Assembly (NCBI GenBank): GCA_947484275.1
Contig: CANKOY010000006.1
Location: 28,432-92,431, forward strand
Source: Planctomycetota bacterium
GTDB taxonomy: Bacteria > Planctomycetota > UBA1135 > GCA-002686595
DNA: 64,000 nt
Direction of reading: 5' to 3'
Position numbers and translations under genes: made by a program. Below are positions 62,002-64,000 of the stretch, in pieces (the first letter of the stretch is position 1; every line of letters starts with the position of its first letter). The notes below the pieces were generated by a model. The model was given only the letters and a program-made list of their open reading frames with translations, was not told the origin of the DNA and did not search any database.

Positions 62002-62940
62002 TTGGAATCCGATCCGCCTCTTACTCCGAAACCTGCGGCGCCCAGTTCAGGCTCTAGCTCCGGACCCGCTCCATCGGGGACTGGCGCGGTCATGCCTCCC
62101 AGTCCGGTGCCTGCGCGCGCGACCAGCGCGGCCGCCCGCGGCAAAGGCGAGCCTGCGGTGGCGGCGATCCTCTCCTGGCTGATCCCCGGCGCGGGTCATC
62201 TCTACCTCGGCCAAGTCGGGATCGGCGTGGCCTGCTTCGTCATCGTGCAGGGGCTCTACCTGCTCGGCCTGCGCCTGAGTGACGGCATGGGCTTCGAGTA
62301 CCTCGATCTCGAACTGCGCAGTCTGTTCGCGCCGGCCCTGTCGCCGGAAGTCGGCAATCTCGGCGCGTTCCTGTATCAGATGCAGCACTACGGCTTCGGG
62401 CCCGGATTCCCGCGGCCGTTTCCCGAGTGGCTGCGCCTGGGCAGCGGGCTGACCGCATTGAGCGGGATCTTCAACATCGCCGTGATCGTCCACGCCCACT
62501 GGGGAGCGCGCACGCAAATCCGCACGGCGCCGGGCGTGCCTTCGACCCACTCCGTGGTGTTTGCGACGCTGGTCGTGCCGGGGTTCGGTCACTGGCTCCA
62601 GGGGCGGCGTGCACGCGCGATCATCGTCTTCGTCCTGCTCGTGGGCCTGTTCGCTTTCGGAACGTTGCTCGCCGAGGCGACCAACCTGAGCCGTGAGCGC
62701 CATTTCTACTACTGGTCGGGCCAATTCCTGCTGGGGCTGCCCGCAATCATTGCGGAGTTGATCTTCGGCGGCGCGCGAGTGAAGAGCGACATTCCCTACG
62801 TCGATGCCGGACTGGTCTTCGGCTGCATCGCGGGCTTGCTCAACGCGCTGGCGATGATCGATGTGTACGGCTTCAGCGAGTCGAAGCTATTGGGCTTGCC
62901 GCTGCGCTCGAGTCGGCTGCCCGCGAAGGAGGAAGCGTGA
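62002..62940 (+). CDS. DUF6677-like membrane protein
   Basis: 312 residues from a TTG at 62002. An N-terminal Pro/Ser/Ala-rich tail (1-50) is followed by about five membrane helices; the first, AAILSWLIPGAGHLYLGQVG, resembles the TM2/DUF6677 signature PG.GH. A second copy of the motif occurs as VVPGFGHWLQGRRARA. Common in Planctomycetota, with unknown role. It overlaps the small membrane protein gene that follows. Confidence 0.75.
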   Translation: MESDPPLTPKPAAPSSGSSSGPAPSGTGAVMPPSPVPARATSAAARGKGEPAVAAILSWLIPGAGHLYLGQVGIGVACFVIVQGLYLLGLRLSDGMGFEYLDLELRSLFAPALSPEVGNLGAFLYQMQHYGFGPGFPRPFPEWLRLGSGLTALSGIFNIAVIVHAHWGARTQIRTAPGVPSTHSVVFATLVVPGFGHWLQGRRARAIIVFVLLVGLFAFGTLLAEATNLSRERHFYYWSGQFLLGLPAIIAELIFGGARVKSDIPYVDAGLVFGCIAGLLNALAMIDVYGFSESKLLGLPLRSSRLPAKEEA

Positions 62941-63137
62941 GCCCGCTCGTGATCCACGTCCTGCTGTTCCTGGTGGGCTCCCTGGCGATCGTCGGCCTGG
63001 GATCGTGTTACGCGGACGCGGAGGACGGGCCCGCCCTGCGCAACTTCCCCCGGCGCTTCGGGTTTTTCGTCGGCGGCTGCACGGTGCTCGCGTTGATCAT
63101 GTTGCTGGTCGAGCAGGTCTTCGCTTCCGTGCGCTAG
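62937..63137 (+). CDS. small two-helix membrane protein
   Basis: 66 residues from a GTG at 62937, overlapping the previous stop (GTGA). Two hydrophobic helices (about 5-25 and 44-62) flank a short charged loop, DAEDGPALRNFPRRFG. Tight coupling with the DUF6677-like gene suggests a shared complex. No family is recognised. Confidence 0.65.
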   Translation: MSPLVIHVLLFLVGSLAIVGLGSCYADAEDGPALRNFPRRFGFFVGGCTVLALIMLLVEQVFASVR

Positions 63138-63399
63138 GGCTTTGCTTCGGCGGCGCTCGCACGCGCGCGATGACCTCGTCCAGGGACAAGGTCTCGCCCA
63201 CCAGCGCGCCCAGGATCGAGCGTGCCAGTTCGCCGGTTTGGCCGCCGCCGGGCTCGGTGAGTTCACGCGCGGTCTCGACCTGCACTTCGGCGAGCCCGAG
63301 TTCGAGAACCAGTTCGTCCGGCGTTTCGATCAACGTCGCGCCCTCGTGCAGCGGTCGATGGCAGCCGCGCGCCCTCGGGTGATCGACGCGGCCAGGCAA
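63097..63399 (-). CDS. possible hypothetical protein
   Basis: 100 residues. The central part (TPDELVLELGLAEVQVETAREL) is acidic and helical and looks coding, while the two ends are Arg/Pro-rich. The stop region overlaps the convergent small membrane protein by 41 bp, so start and extent are uncertain. No family is recognised. Confidence 0.35.
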   Translation of the reverse strand: MPGRVDHPRARGCHRPLHEGATLIETPDELVLELGLAEVQVETARELTEPGGGQTGELARSILGALVGETLSLDEVIARVRAPPKQSPSARKRRPARPAT

Positions 63400-63498
63400 T
63401 GTCTACACCTCCTTGCCGCATGCCGTTGCCTTTTTGCGGCGTGACCCTGCGGGCGCCAAGGCCTCCTCCGCTCGAGCTTTTGGGGGGGCATTGACGGA

Positions 63499-63669
63499 TT
63501 GACGGACAGGCTCCGTAGCCGGTGGATCGAGCTCGGGCTCACGCAGCGCGAGATCGCTGCGAGACTCGGCGTCGCTCAGGCTTCAGTCCACAACTGGGAG
63601 CGCGGCCGGAAGCTACCGGGTTCGTGGATCCACTCGAAGCTCTCAAGCTTTCTCGGGCCAAGTTCGTGA
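63499..63669 (+). CDS. XRE-type helix-turn-helix ORF
   Basis: 56 residues from a TTG at 63499. The sequence LRSRWIELGLTQREIAARLG, then VAQASVHNWERGRKLPGSW, is a classic XRE/Cro HTH, with recognition helix VAQASVHNWERG. Similar short segments occur as C-terminal modules of larger proteins in metagenomes. A G7 run at 63482-63488 directly upstream may hide a frameshift joining it to a larger gene. The 225 bp after it, up to 63894, hold no gene and probably include the IS256 end. Confidence 0.5.
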   Translation: MTDRLRSRWIELGLTQREIAARLGVAQASVHNWERGRKLPGSWIHSKLSSFLGPSS

Positions 63670-63894
63670 TGACTCCGTATTCAACTGCGTCACGTAAGTC
63701 AGTCGCCAGCGGGAGTTCCAGTACTGTGACCTGGAGCCTTCTGGTTCGGGAGCTTCGCGGGGCCTGCGATATCTCGTCTAGTCGCGTGAAGGGATGCTGG
63801 ACCGCGCTGGAAGGCACTTTTATGAACTTTTGCGCCTACCCTCCGGCAATCCGGCTGAGCAATGTCTTTTCTGTAATTCGCTCATCGAGGCGGT

Positions 63895-64000
63895 TTAGCC
63901 GTTATCCAGTGTGAGGTAGATGCGTCCGGTCTCCCAGTCCTCGCTGATCTCGGCCAGCACGGCGCTGACCAGTCTGAGCAGCGAAGCTTCGTTGGGGAAG
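63895..64000 (-). mobile_element. IS256-family transposase, C-terminal fragment (off the window)
   Basis: The last 34 residues before TAA at 63897-63895 read PNEASLLRLVSAVLAEISED, then WETGRIYLTLDNG, the conserved C-terminus of IS256/mutator-type transposases. The gene continues beyond the window. On the minus strand the sequence after the stop (GAATTACAGAAAAGACATTG, about 63852-63880) resembles an IS256 end. Confidence 0.8.

Overview
The window is high-GC, gene-dense bacterial chromosome. Many genes overlap by four bases (ATGA, GTGA or TTGA), and GTG and TTG starts are common. Secreted HEAT-repeat proteins, a HEAT-VWA fusion, a MuiA/DUF4139 protein, YfhO-like and SGNH glycan proteins and a DUF6677-like membrane protein together suggest Planctomycetota. 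There is no rRNA marker, so the phylum is an inference. No tRNA, rRNA, CRISPR array or prophage was seen.

Layout. 1-4426: two B12-binding radical SAM proteins flanking an AlkD-like repair protein, then a thioredoxin-fold protein whose expected active-site Cys codon is TGA, a candidate selenoprotein. 4601-13261: a histidine kinase/response regulator pair, TTGACAA direct repeats, an exported HEAT protein, an M1 aminopeptidase lipoprotein, an MFS transporter and an ABM-fold protein. 13269-19981: an FMN reductase with HrpB, a MuiA-like protein, a 76-bp near-perfect palindrome, a TPR-metallopeptidase and two related lipoproteins, one broken by TAG. 20047-22767: type III polyketide synthase, ICMT-like methyltransferase and flavoprotein, a phenolic-lipid type operon. 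23059-26222: 5'-nucleotidase and HEAT-VWA protein. 26314-32204: a glycan locus with a degenerate alkaline-phosphatase-fold protein, a GT2, a class II glutaminase fused to a WbpG-type amidotransferase, and a flippase. 32208-36417: an acyl-CoA operon plus two membrane proteins. 36647-40788: SGNH hydrolase and YfhO-like protein.

40805-44813: GlcDEF glycolate oxidase. 44842-47213: ABC exporter. 47311-49755: ROK sugar kinase and a glycogen-synthase-like protein lacking key catalytic residues. 50307-51783: cyclodeaminase-fold protein and phosphoglycerate mutase. 52784-55805: an accessory island in which two opposed IS3 remnants bracket an LTA-synthase-like phosphotransferase. 55848-60901: a complete isc operon (iscR-iscS-iscU-iscA-hscB-hscA) with a 9-bp-arm Rrf2 operator. 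61185-63137: small housekeeping or hypothetical genes. 63499-64000: a short XRE helix-turn-helix ORF and an IS256-family transposase tail that runs off the end.

The most notable items are the UGA-interrupted redox protein, the glutaminase-WbpG fusion and its locus, the type III PKS operon, the glycogen-synthase-like protein and the palindrome at 18169-18244.
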